A stretch of 64,000 bases of DNA from an uncultured Schlesneria sp. (lineage in GTDB: Bacteria; Planctomycetota; Planctomycetia; Planctomycetales; Planctomycetaceae). Within the stretch, counting starts at the first letter, position 1. Each line of letters opens with the position of its first letter. The notes under the pieces are model-generated. The model searched no databases and was not told the DNA's origin. It saw only the letters and a program-made list of their open reading frames with translations. Where the stretch lies: positions 1-64,000 of the forward strand of contig CAIOKO010000201.1 of assembly GCA_903858935.1 (NCBI GenBank), written 5' to 3'. This document shows positions 55,743 through 64,000 of this stretch, piece after piece. The position numbers and the translations under genes are program-made.

Positions 55743-56849
55743 ATGGAAGAGAAAAAGCCTTCCACTGCCGATATCCTCGCCAAAATCCGTGCTCAAAAAG
55801 CCGCAGCGGCGGCTGAGGCGCCTGCGGCCGCACCAGAAATACCAGCTGCCGTTGCTGCTTCTGAGACGGCACCAACCGCAGCTGCACCAACACCTGTCAC
55901 TCCAAAACCTGCGGCGGTTCCTGGCGCTAAGCCAGGTTCAACCAAAGAAATTCTGGCTGCGATTCGTGCTGGCGGTGCAAAACCTGCGGCGGCACCAGTT
56001 GCATCAACCACAGCAGCTCCTGCTGCGAGTGCGGCTCCTGCTGCGAACGTAACCCCAACACCTGCCGCATTGGGTCCAAAGCTTTCGCCTCAGGAAATGC
56101 TGCAGAAGATGCGTGAGGCGAAGGGAGCAGGTGCTGCTGCTGTTGCTCCAGCTGCTGCTGCCACAAAAACAACTACCCCAGTCACGGCTCCACCGATACC
56201 GGCAAAGCCCGTCCCGGCGGGAAAAGCTGGCAAACCAACAGCCGTTCGTCGTGGTATGGCAAGCTTTGCGACTGTGGCGGCAATCAGTGCAATCTGTTTC
56301 CTCATGGGCTTTGCGTCTGGAAGCAGCCTGCTGATCGCTGCTGGTGCACTCGCATGGGGTGCCTTGTTGTCACCGTTTATGGCGGCTTGGGCTGCTCTTG
56401 CCGGCGTCAGCGGAATTGGGACGCTTGGTATTGCTCGCTTCATGTTCCCCAATGTGCTTGTCGAACCTCCCTCGAAATTTAAGGTTGGTCCCCTATCGGA
56501 TTATCCGCTGAATACAGTTTCAAATAAATGGAAAGATCAGTTCGGGATCTGGGTTGTACATACCGATCAGTACGAAGGTCGCAATATGATTTTCGCGCTG
56601 GCCTCTGTTTGTACGCACCTTGGTTGTACGCCAAACTGGCTGGATGGTGAGCAGAAATTTAAATGCCCATGTCACGGCTCTGGATTTTACATGACTGGCA
56701 TTAACTTCGAAGGCCCTGCACCGCGTCCGCTTGAGCGAATGGGGCTGCGAATCGCCGAAGATGGTATGCTGGAAGTAAATAAGAGTGTGAAATACCAGGA
56801 AGAAATGGGTCAGTGGACAGACACAACCTCTTACGTTGAAGTTGTTTAG
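55743..56849 (+). CDS. Rieske iron-sulfur protein with a long repeated N-terminus
   Basis: The Rieske subunit of a cytochrome bc-type complex, which passes electrons from quinol to the c-type cytochrome. The 2Fe-2S ligands are Cys290 and His292 (CTHLGC) and Cys308 and His311 (CPCHGS), with Cys295 and Cys310 as the disulfide pair. Hydrophobic segments lie at about 173-190 and 195-232. The first 165 residues are Ala/Pro-rich and hold three related helix motifs, STADILAKIRAQ (7-18), STKEILAAIRAG (66-77) and SPQEMLQKMREAK (115-127). Such a tail is not part of the usual Rieske subunit. It is the first gene of the operon. Confidence 0.92.
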   Translation: MEEKKPSTADILAKIRAQKAAAAAEAPAAAPEIPAAVAASETAPTAAAPTPVTPKPAAVPGAKPGSTKEILAAIRAGGAKPAAAPVASTTAAPAASAAPAANVTPTPAALGPKLSPQEMLQKMREAKGAGAAAVAPAAAATKTTTPVTAPPIPAKPVPAGKAGKPTAVRRGMASFATVAAISAICFLMGFASGSSLLIAAGALAWGALLSPFMAAWAALAGVSGIGTLGIARFMFPNVLVEPPSKFKVGPLSDYPLNTVSNKWKDQFGIWVVHTDQYEGRNMIFALASVCTHLGCTPNWLDGEQKFKCPCHGSGFYMTGINFEGPAPRPLERMGLRIAEDGMLEVNKSVKYQEEMGQWTDTTSYVEVV

Positions 56850-56916
56850 ACTGTCTCAATGACCGTTTGCGTTGCGTGTTTTGTGAGTTTGGTGGGATTC
56901 AGTCGGGGATCGTTCG

Positions 56917-57690
56917 ATGTCTGTTGGTGACTACATTCGCGGTTCGCAGATCTGGAAGAGCATCTTTCGGCATCCTGCACCGGTTGATCGCCGCAACCGC
57001 GTTGTGGTGATGCTCACCAATTTCTTTCTTCATCTGCATCCGGTATCGGTTAAGCAGCAGGGGATCGCTCTCTCGTATACCTGGTGTATGGGTGGGATTA
57101 CGTTCTTTCTGTTTCTGGTGGAAACGATTACCGGCGTGTTGCTGATGTTCTACTACCGCCCAACACTCGAATTTGCCTTTAACGATATTCTGGCACTGCG
57201 TGACGTGACGACGCTGGGGATCATGCGAGAAGTACATCGCTGGTCCGCTCACGCGATGGTGATCACGGTCTGGCTGCACATGTATCGCGTGTTCCTGACG
57301 GGAAGTTATAAGCCCCCTCGGGAATTTAACTGGGTGATTGGTGTTCTGTTGCTGGTTTTGACGTTGCTGTTGTCATTCACCGGGTATCTTTTGCCTTGGG
57401 ATCAATTGGCGATCTGGGCTATCACCGTTGGTTCGAACATGGCACGTGCGACGCCGTTTCTTGGTTATGAAGGCCCTGGTGCACAGCTGTTAAATATTGG
57501 AGGTTATGACCTCATCACCAACGGCAGCGACGCTCGCTTCCTTCTGCTGGGTAGCCGATTCGTGGGTGAGGCCACGCTGAACCGGTTCTATATCCTTCAC
57601 TGCGTTGCCATCCCTCTGGTGGTATCGCTTTTGATTGCAATTCACTTCTGGCGAGTTCGCAAGGATGGTGGCATCAGCCAGCCTTTGTAA
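56917..57690 (+). CDS. Cytochrome b6-type subunit
   Basis: A 257-residue membrane cytochrome b of the b6 (split) type, with four helices carrying two b hemes. Histidine ligands are in VHRWSAHAM, VWLHMYRV, YILHCVAIP and AIHFWRV, the four positions known from cytochrome b6. GYLLPWDQLAIWA and FYYRPTLEF are family signatures. Cys57 in YTWCMGGIT aligns with the cysteine that binds the extra heme c of b6f and related complexes. It follows the Rieske gene by 67 bases and precedes the subunit IV-like gene. Confidence 0.93.
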   Translation: MSVGDYIRGSQIWKSIFRHPAPVDRRNRVVVMLTNFFLHLHPVSVKQQGIALSYTWCMGGITFFLFLVETITGVLLMFYYRPTLEFAFNDILALRDVTTLGIMREVHRWSAHAMVITVWLHMYRVFLTGSYKPPREFNWVIGVLLLVLTLLLSFTGYLLPWDQLAIWAITVGSNMARATPFLGYEGPGAQLLNIGGYDLITNGSDARFLLLGSRFVGEATLNRFYILHCVAIPLVVSLLIAIHFWRVRKDGGISQPL

Positions 57691-57786
57691 TGCTTTTGGC
57701 ACTGTGGTTTGATTTGGGTTTTGTTGATTAGCGGCTTAATGGAAACATGATTCACTCAGACTGTTGGGTGGCAGACAACAAGTACT

Positions 57787-59172
57787 ATGACTCATTTAAC
57801 ACATAATCCCGATCTCACTTCCTCGGTCATCTATGGGCTGGGGTGGGTTTACCTGTTGATGTTCCTGATGAACGCATACTGGGTGCGTCGCAGTTACGCC
57901 CTCGATGGCAACTGTCGACTGAGCCTCGGCGGGATTCTCGGTAAGGGCGAGCAGATCCCCGTTGCCGCATTCTGGGCTGTCTATGCAGGAATGCTGTTGA
58001 TGGTTGCCGTCACTCACCTGACCGGCTGGAAGAATCCTCAACAGTTTTCTCTGCAAATGCCTGAGTTCCTCAAAGAGCCGATCAATCGTGCGTCCAACCC
58101 TGTCGCATTTTTCATTGGCTCAACAACGATCTACGTGTTGATGATCGTCCTGCGGAAGTGGTGGACGACTCCCACTGCTGGTTGGATCTTGTTGAATTTG
58201 TCAATTTTGTTTCTTGCTTTGAGTGTGACGGATTACGACTTCCGCCAGATTGTCGGTAAACCAGACAATGTTCCAATCGTGGCGATGCTTTATATCGTCG
58301 GCTTTTTTACATGGCTGTACTTCAAAAAGTCGGTTGATAACGACGAGCGTACCGCTGCTGGCCGGCCTTTATTCGAACAGGAAAACAACGAAAAGGTTCT
58401 CACGTGGCCCGATCTGGTCTACTCGGAACTTATTTGTATGGTCCTGTTGACCGCCGTACTTATTGCTTGGGGTATTGTTCTTCAGGCTCCTCTGGAAGAA
58501 CCCGCCTCCGCCGCAAAGACCCCTAATCCTTCGAAGGCTCCCTGGTACTTTCTGGGCCTTCAGGAAATGCTTGTGTACTTCGATCCCTGGATGGCCGGGG
58601 TGGTGCTGCCGAGCGTTATCCTTGTCGGACTGATGGCGGTCCCATACATCGATTTCAATAAAGCAGGAAATGGGTACTACACGTTCAATGAACGTAAGTT
58701 TGCGGTTTCAACGTTCTTGTTTGGATTCTTGCCATTGTGGGTGGCGATGATTGTTCTCGGTACATTCCTGCGAGGCCCGAACTGGAACTTCTTCAGTCCT
58801 TACGAGTTCTGGGACGTCCATAAGCTGGAGTTGCTGAACAATATTAACTTGTCAGAGCTGTTCTGGATTAAAGGTCTCGGACGTCCACTTCCTGTGGTTC
58901 CTCCAGGAGCGACATTTGCCCAGCAGGCACCAATTATTCTGCTGCGAGAGTGGTTGGGATTGGTAGGCGTTGCGTTTTATCTCGTGGTCCTGCCGAACAT
59001 CATGGCAGCGACTGTTTTCAAGAAGTATTATGTCAAAATGGGCTTCTTGCGATATATGGTTCTCGCCAATCTCATGCTGATGATGATGTCATTGCCAATC
59101 AAGATGGTTTTGCGGTGGGCAGTAAATCTAAAATACATCGTGGCGATTCCTGAGTGGTTCTTCAACATTTGA
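57787..59172 (+). CDS. Cytochrome b C-terminal (subunit IV-like) protein with extra helices
   Basis: A 461-residue membrane protein. The first 200 residues hold about five hydrophobic segments not seen in petD-type subunit IV. The part from about residue 215 carries the subunit IV pattern, including NPSKAPWYFLGLQEMLVYFD and VVLPSVILVGLMAVPYID. The quinol-site PEWY motif reads APWY here, so the usual Glu is absent. A further stretch of polar residues and two or three C-terminal helices complete the protein. It completes the split cytochrome b with the preceding gene. Confidence 0.88.
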   Translation: MTHLTHNPDLTSSVIYGLGWVYLLMFLMNAYWVRRSYALDGNCRLSLGGILGKGEQIPVAAFWAVYAGMLLMVAVTHLTGWKNPQQFSLQMPEFLKEPINRASNPVAFFIGSTTIYVLMIVLRKWWTTPTAGWILLNLSILFLALSVTDYDFRQIVGKPDNVPIVAMLYIVGFFTWLYFKKSVDNDERTAAGRPLFEQENNEKVLTWPDLVYSELICMVLLTAVLIAWGIVLQAPLEEPASAAKTPNPSKAPWYFLGLQEMLVYFDPWMAGVVLPSVILVGLMAVPYIDFNKAGNGYYTFNERKFAVSTFLFGFLPLWVAMIVLGTFLRGPNWNFFSPYEFWDVHKLELLNNINLSELFWIKGLGRPLPVVPPGATFAQQAPIILLREWLGLVGVAFYLVVLPNIMAATVFKKYYVKMGFLRYMVLANLMLMMMSLPIKMVLRWAVNLKYIVAIPEWFFNI

Positions 59173-59261
59173 TTACGTTTGATCGATTTGTGCGAGACTG
59201 ACATTCGTAACTGAACGACATGTTGTTCCGCTGACGACATAATAAGGATGGGTTCGGTATC

Positions 59262-62200
59262 ATGCCGGCGACCGACGATTATCTTCGCAGTCCCAAGGTG
59301 ATGCATCAGGTGTTCTTCGCCAGTGCGGCGCTCCTGTTTTTCGTCACCCTTTGGATGATGTGGGCCGATTACAACGACGAATGGCGAACCTTTCAGCGCC
59401 AGGCGTTTGCCCTTCAAGCAAAGCGGGACGAGTCCCGCGAAACCAAGATCAAGAACGATCCCGCGTTTCAACAGAGTATTCAGGCATTGACGCAGAAAGT
59501 CGATGCGGCCAAAGAGTCTGTCAAAACTCATGAGAAGGAGCTTGCAACCCTTCAAGCGGCCGCAAATACCGCCAAGGTAAAGCTGGATAACCACATGCGC
59601 GCATTGAAATTGCGCCGCGCAGAACGTGACGTGGTTCGAGCAAACTACAATCTGGCAGTAAGCAACAACTTGCCTGCCCCGCAGTTGTCAAAGTTGGAAT
59701 CGGAATTTGCATCAATCGAAGCCGATGTCCAAAAGAAAGAGGCTCAGTTTGTTGAGCTGTCCCATGAATCCAACGAGGCCAAGACAGCCGTTTCGAAGTT
59801 AACTGGCGAGCGTGATTCGGCTGAAGCCGCGAAGAAAGCCGCAGAAGCGGAAATCACATTGATCGATGCGTCACTTAACAAAATTGCGCCTCAAAAAACA
59901 AATTGGGAAGGCAAATCGACGGGCCTCGACGGAACCTTGAAGAGCCTTAAATTACAGTTGATGCAGTTGCCGATCATCGACGGTTTCAATGGACGTGAGC
60001 GGATTACCCAGGATTGGATGCCGAAGCTCGAGATTGATCTGGGTGGGATGTCAAAGGTTGCGCGGTTCGATCGCTGTCGAACCTGTCATGCGATGATTGA
60101 TTCGGTAAATGCAGGCAGTGCTCCTGCGTATCCCCACGGCTCCGAGAAGGATGGAAATTATCCACATCCGTTTGCGTCGCATCCACGACTCGATCTTTAT
60201 TTAACGTCTGCCAGTCCTCATCCGCTGCCGAAGTTTGGTTGTACGGTCTGTCACGAAGGCCAAGGGTCAGGAACAACATTTACGAACGCGTCACATACTC
60301 CGAACGATCCTGCTGAAATGGCGAAATGGGAGCATGAACACAAGTGGTTTGACAATCACTTTTGGGAACATCCGATGTATCCCCAGCGATTCCAGGAATC
60401 AGGCTGCATCAAGTGCCACGTCAATGTTACCGAACTGGGCGTGAATGAAGAGTTCGGAGCGACTGCGCCAAAGGTCTTCAAAGGTTATCAGCTTGTAAAA
60501 ACTTATGGCTGCTTTGGATGCCACGAAATTTCTGGTTATGACGGAACCAAGATCGTCGGTCCCGATTTGCGTCTTGAGCCGTCAACCCCCGAAGAAGCTG
60601 AAAAGATTGCCAAAGATCCGCTGCAAGTTGCCGGAAAGCTGCGGAAGGTTGGCCCGTCATTAAAGTATTCCGCATCCAAATCGGATGTCGGCTTCGTAGC
60701 ACACTGGACGGCTGAGCCTAAGCGATTCCGTCCGACGACGAAGATGCCACAATTCTTCGGCTTGGATAACCAGACCGATGACTTGGCTCATAGGTACACG
60801 CCAATCGAAATCGCTGCCGTTGCACACTATTTACAGGCAAACTCAGCGCCCTTCGAGACATTGTCACCGGCCGAAGGTTACAAGCCAGATGCTGCTCGAG
60901 GTCAAAGCCTCTTTGCAACTCGAGGTTGCGTTGTCTGCCACTCACATGAAGACGTTCCTGGCCTGAACGCCACATTCGGTCCGGAGCTCTCCAAAATTCA
61001 TGGGAAACTCAAGTCAGGTAAGGTCGGTTTCGACTGGCTCTACACGTGGATTCGCGAGCCTGAGCGATATCATGCCCGCACAAAGATGCCGAATCTTTAC
61101 CTCGATGCCGAAACAACAGCTGACGGGACAATTGATCCTGCTGCAGACATCGCTGCATTCCTCCTTAAGGTTGATGGGTACCCCGCGAGCTTCAAGCCAA
61201 CGGCGACTTATGAAACTCCTGTTGTTGATGATTCCTCTTTGGATTCGCTTATTCGATCGATGCTGACGAAGATTTTGACTTCAGACCAGATCACCAAATT
61301 GCTTGAAACCGGGAAATACCCACTTCCTGCTGAGAACATCAAGACCGACGAAATTGAACTTGCGAAAGACGGTGAATTTTCTGCAGAGGAATGGAAGCAA
61401 CGCAAGCTGACGTATGTTGGTCGTAAAACGATTACGAAATACGGTTGTTACGGTTGCCATGAGATTCCGAAGTTTGAAAATGGTCGACCGGTCGGTACGG
61501 CTTTGCAGGATTGGGGCAAGAAGGATCGGTCACGATTAGCGTTCGAACATATCCATGAATACCTGCATCATCACGGAAACCCAAGTCTGGGCGTTGAGTT
61601 CGAAGCAATCGATGCGAAGCAGGCTGCACGGCTTAAACTCGAATCGGTCACTGGCGTTCGAGTATCTAACATTAAGCCAGGACATGGCCCAAGTGGAGAC
61701 TCACTGCGGTTAAATGACATCATCGTGAACTTCAATGGCGTCGATATTAAGACCCCTGCCGACCTGCAAGATCGTCTCAGTCGAACGGTTGTGGGAGAAG
61801 AGTCGAGGGTTACCGTATTGCGAGATGGTAAAGCGGAGACATTACGAATTCTTCCCGACGGGTCCTTGCAGGCTCGTGTTGAAGAGGGAATTGGTCAGGC
61901 AAAACGAAATGAATTCAAGAACGAGGAAGACAAGGACCGTGAACTGTCTGCAGCGTTCTACTATGAAAGCTTGACGCATCACGGTCGACCAGGGTTCCTG
62001 TGGCAAAAACTGCGTCAGCCTCGCAGTTATGACTACAAGACGATTGAAACGAAATCAGCATATGACGATCGGTTGCGAATGCCGAAATTTCCACTTTCTG
62101 AAAGCGAAATTGACGCCATCGCAACCTTCGTTGTCGGTTTAATTGCAGAACCTCCTGCAACAGAATACCTGTACAACCCGAGCGGGCCAGCAGGAGCAAA

Positions 62201-63341
62201 GATTCGTGGCGAGCAGCTGATCGAGCAGTACAATTGCTCTGGCTGCCATATCCTCGAAATGCCAAAGATACGTTATGCCGCAGACGTTGACAGTCTGGCA
62301 GCTTCCGATACATCTGGTGAGTATCCCGAGGCAGTAAAATTGCTGATGCAATTGCGACCGCCTCGTAACGGACTGACCGGCGCTAAGAAAGTTGTTACGG
62401 TCGACGGCGAAAAGAAAACGCTGTCGATGCTGGAACTGCACGGATTGGTAACCAGTGCGCCAAATCCTGAAGACCCTCCTGAAGATCAAGAGTACGTTGT
62501 TGAACTGTGGGAAACCCTTAAACTGGCCGGAAAAGATTTCTTGCCGACTTACAAGTTCATCTTCCCGGCAGCGAATCTCGATGCTCTTCTGCCGGCCCGT
62601 GGTGGAAAGTATGCCGAATGGCTGGTCGATCGTCTGGTGGATACGAAGCAGGCTAAAGAACGCTCCTTAGCATGGCAGATGGCTCCGCCGCCGCTCTACA
62701 AGGAAGGCATCAAGGTTCAGACTCCTTGGCTATTCAATTTCCTGAAGAATCCAGGCAAGATTCGCCATACGACCGTGTTGCGAATGCCGCGGTTCAATAT
62801 GAGCGATGACGAGGCACAATCGCTCGCCAACTATTTCGCAGCCGTTGATGGAACTCCTTATCCTTATCAACTGATTGCGGAGCGTGAACCGGGCTATCTG
62901 CAGAAACGCGATGCCGAATTCCATGCGGCATTCCCGGCAAAGACGAATGATTACCTGTCCGAATCGTGGAAGATGTTGAATGTCCCACTGTGTATCAAGT
63001 GCCACTCGGTCGGCGGTAATCAGGTTAAGATTTCCGATCCAGCAAAAGATATTCGTGGACCTAACTTGGATTTGGCAGCCGATCGATTGCGACCTGACTG
63101 GACACTTTTGTGGTTGTACAAGCCGAACTGGTTGACGCCGTATACTTCGATGCCTGTTCCATTGCCTCCACAGGGGCCTGGAGCTCAGCCTCGGTACCCG
63201 GAACAGTTTGGTGATGACGGACTCAAGCAGACGATTTCGCTGCGAGATGCGCTGATTAATTATCACAAATTGTTGGAACGCGAAGGGAAGGCGGTTTCAC
63301 AACCTGCCCCATCTACTCCTGCGGCAGGAGGTGGACAATAA
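59262..63341 (+). CDS. Octaheme cytochrome c with coiled coil and PDZ domain
   Basis: A 1359-residue membrane-anchored electron carrier. One membrane helix (about 13-32) is followed by a long coiled coil (about 60-210) of charged heptads. Eight CxxCH heme motifs begin at residues 272, 327, 382, 417, 556, 729, 992 and 1244. A PDZ-like domain (about 774-866; VSNIKPGHGPSGDSLRLNDI and VNFNGVDIKTPADL) sits between the sixth and seventh hemes. It probably receives electrons from the Rieske protein and passes them on. The last 12 residues are Pro/Ala-rich. Its stop overlaps the start of the next gene by one base. Confidence 0.9.
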   Translation: MPATDDYLRSPKVMHQVFFASAALLFFVTLWMMWADYNDEWRTFQRQAFALQAKRDESRETKIKNDPAFQQSIQALTQKVDAAKESVKTHEKELATLQAAANTAKVKLDNHMRALKLRRAERDVVRANYNLAVSNNLPAPQLSKLESEFASIEADVQKKEAQFVELSHESNEAKTAVSKLTGERDSAEAAKKAAEAEITLIDASLNKIAPQKTNWEGKSTGLDGTLKSLKLQLMQLPIIDGFNGRERITQDWMPKLEIDLGGMSKVARFDRCRTCHAMIDSVNAGSAPAYPHGSEKDGNYPHPFASHPRLDLYLTSASPHPLPKFGCTVCHEGQGSGTTFTNASHTPNDPAEMAKWEHEHKWFDNHFWEHPMYPQRFQESGCIKCHVNVTELGVNEEFGATAPKVFKGYQLVKTYGCFGCHEISGYDGTKIVGPDLRLEPSTPEEAEKIAKDPLQVAGKLRKVGPSLKYSASKSDVGFVAHWTAEPKRFRPTTKMPQFFGLDNQTDDLAHRYTPIEIAAVAHYLQANSAPFETLSPAEGYKPDAARGQSLFATRGCVVCHSHEDVPGLNATFGPELSKIHGKLKSGKVGFDWLYTWIREPERYHARTKMPNLYLDAETTADGTIDPAADIAAFLLKVDGYPASFKPTATYETPVVDDSSLDSLIRSMLTKILTSDQITKLLETGKYPLPAENIKTDEIELAKDGEFSAEEWKQRKLTYVGRKTITKYGCYGCHEIPKFENGRPVGTALQDWGKKDRSRLAFEHIHEYLHHHGNPSLGVEFEAIDAKQAARLKLESVTGVRVSNIKPGHGPSGDSLRLNDIIVNFNGVDIKTPADLQDRLSRTVVGEESRVTVLRDGKAETLRILPDGSLQARVEEGIGQAKRNEFKNEEDKDRELSAAFYYESLTHHGRPGFLWQKLRQPRSYDYKTIETKSAYDDRLRMPKFPLSESEIDAIATFVVGLIAEPPATEYLYNPSGPAGAKIRGEQLIEQYNCSGCHILEMPKIRYAADVDSLAASDTSGEYPEAVKLLMQLRPPRNGLTGAKKVVTVDGEKKTLSMLELHGLVTSAPNPEDPPEDQEYVVELWETLKLAGKDFLPTYKFIFPAANLDALLPARGGKYAEWLVDRLVDTKQAKERSLAWQMAPPPLYKEGIKVQTPWLFNFLKNPGKIRHTTVLRMPRFNMSDDEAQSLANYFAAVDGTPYPYQLIAEREPGYLQKRDAEFHAAFPAKTNDYLSESWKMLNVPLCIKCHSVGGNQVKISDPAKDIRGPNLDLAADRLRPDWTLLWLYKPNWLTPYTSMPVPLPPQGPGAQPRYPEQFGDDGLKQTISLRDALINYHKLLEREGKAVSQPAPSTPAAGGGQ

Positions 63342-64000
63342 TGATGACGCGAGTTTCTGGAAATTCGATCACTGTGATGAATCATCGTGTTTTAAAGGCA
63401 GCCGTCGGGCTGATGTTGTCAGCATCTGTGTTGCTGATGTCAGGCTGCGGCGATCTGGTCAATGGTGCGAACCTGAAACCAACGGTGAAATATAAGCCGA
63501 GTACGGTTGGTGGGGACGCTTCAGAAACAAAGGGCTCGGGCGCAGCTGAGTCGACGGAAACAGCATCCAGCGATGGTGTCGGAACGCTTCGTGGAAAAGT
63601 CGAATTCGCAGGGGCGTTTACACCTCTTCCTCCTTTGTACCTTAAAGGAAGTGACGTTAAGGACGCCGCTGTCTGCGCCGCTGTCGAAGCGCCCAACGAA
63701 ACCATTCTGGTAAAAGACGGGGGTTTAGCCAACGTCTTTATCTATCTAAGAAAAGCTCCGAAAGCGTCAAGCTCCGCTCCAAGCGAAAGCCTGATCTTCG
63801 ATCAGAAGGCTTGTGTCTTTAAGCCTCACGCAATGATTGCCCGAGTCGGACAAACGGTCAAGATTCTGAACAGCGACGGAGTCGCTCATAACACCCATAC
63901 ATACGGCAAGAAGACTGTTCAATTCAATTCTGTCGTCGGTGAAAACAATGCTGTTGGGGTACCGATGGAATATAAACAGGCGGAGCAGGAACCGATAAAA
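63341..64000 (+). CDS. Lipoprotein with cupredoxin-like features (3' truncated)
   Basis: The frame is open from an ATG at 63341, overlapping the upstream TAA, to the end of the window (220 codons). AGGAGG lies nine bases before the start. A signal peptide ends in the lipobox LLMSGC. After a Ser/Thr/Ala-rich linker (about 45-78), the domain opens GTLRGKVEFAG, reads LANVFIYLRKAP, and continues to GQTVKILNSDGVAHNTHTYG, a pattern seen in cupredoxin and carboxypeptidase regulatory-like proteins of methylamine-utilisation type. Copper ligands cannot be confirmed because the end is missing. By position it is a likely partner of the cytochrome complex. Confidence 0.8.
   Translation, partial: MMTRVSGNSITVMNHRVLKAAVGLMLSASVLLMSGCGDLVNGANLKPTVKYKPSTVGGDASETKGSGAAESTETASSDGVGTLRGKVEFAGAFTPLPPLYLKGSDVKDAAVCAAVEAPNETILVKDGGLANVFIYLRKAPKASSSAPSESLIFDQKACVFKPHAMIARVGQTVKILNSDGVAHNTHTYGKKTVQFNSVVGENNAVGVPMEYKQAEQEPIK

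Noticed and set aside
55743-56240. Frameshift or assembly artefact in the Ala/Pro-rich Rieske tail
   Set aside because: The frame is unbroken, the three helix motifs are in phase, and the Rieske domain follows in the same frame.

Overview
The window looks like a chromosomal segment from a planctomycete (phylum Planctomycetota). The evidence is a set of families typical of that phylum: a paired PSCyt1/DUF1549/DUF1553 cytochrome protein and DUF1501 protein, an extracellular protein with an N-terminal LExRxLLS sorting motif, a DUF3500 protein, PQQ-propeller and SGNH secreted proteins, and several secreted proteins I cannot assign to any family. I cannot name a genus. No rRNA, complete tRNA, CRISPR array, transposase or integrase was seen.

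Layout. 0-2.8 kb: the end of an unknown + strand gene and its terminator, then a BlaI-type repressor with a BlaR1-like M56 protease fused to WD40 repeats. 3-18.7 kb: an unknown protein, a PQQ propeller with EF-hands, an orphan ABC ATPase, a 986-residue SGNH hydrolase with cadherin-like repeats, a 1.2 kb gene desert with repeats and an orphan promoter, an SDR, several secreted hypotheticals, and a lipoprotein with a thioredoxin fold lacking CXXC. 19-30.5 kb: a family 4 uracil-DNA glycosylase, then a five-gene + strand block encoding two circularly permuted ATP-grasp ligases, two alpha-E domains, two transglutaminases and a DUF2126 amidoligase. This block is the strongest candidate for a poorly understood system. 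30.6-45.5 kb: thrS, SGNH hydrolase, the DUF1501/PSCyt1 pair, a BNR propeller overlapping a ubiquitin-like MoaD/ThiS gene, a ceramidase-like protein, an S41 protease, DUF58 and DJ-1/PfpI proteins. 45.6-55.1 kb: DUF3500, HIT, a small membrane protein framed by 50 bp inverted repeats, bioF, an MFS transporter, and a tilS / cobA-hemD / proB run. 55.7-64 kb: a quinol:cytochrome c oxidoreductase operon (Rieske, cytochrome b6, subunit IV-like, an octaheme cytochrome c with a PDZ domain, and a lipoprotein cut by the window edge).

How the genes work together. The 20.4-30.5 kb block probably makes and trims or transfers a non-ribosomal peptide or tag; its substrate is unknown. The 55.7-64 kb operon is a membrane electron-transfer complex. 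The blaI/blaR1-like pair looks like a proteolysis-triggered regulatory switch whose usual beta-lactam sensor is replaced by a propeller. Three copies of a G/C-rich hairpin repeat, two weaker dispersed repeat types and several strong terminators punctuate the intergenic DNA.

All calls come from reading the sequence and the translations. No homology search, structure prediction or folding calculation was run.
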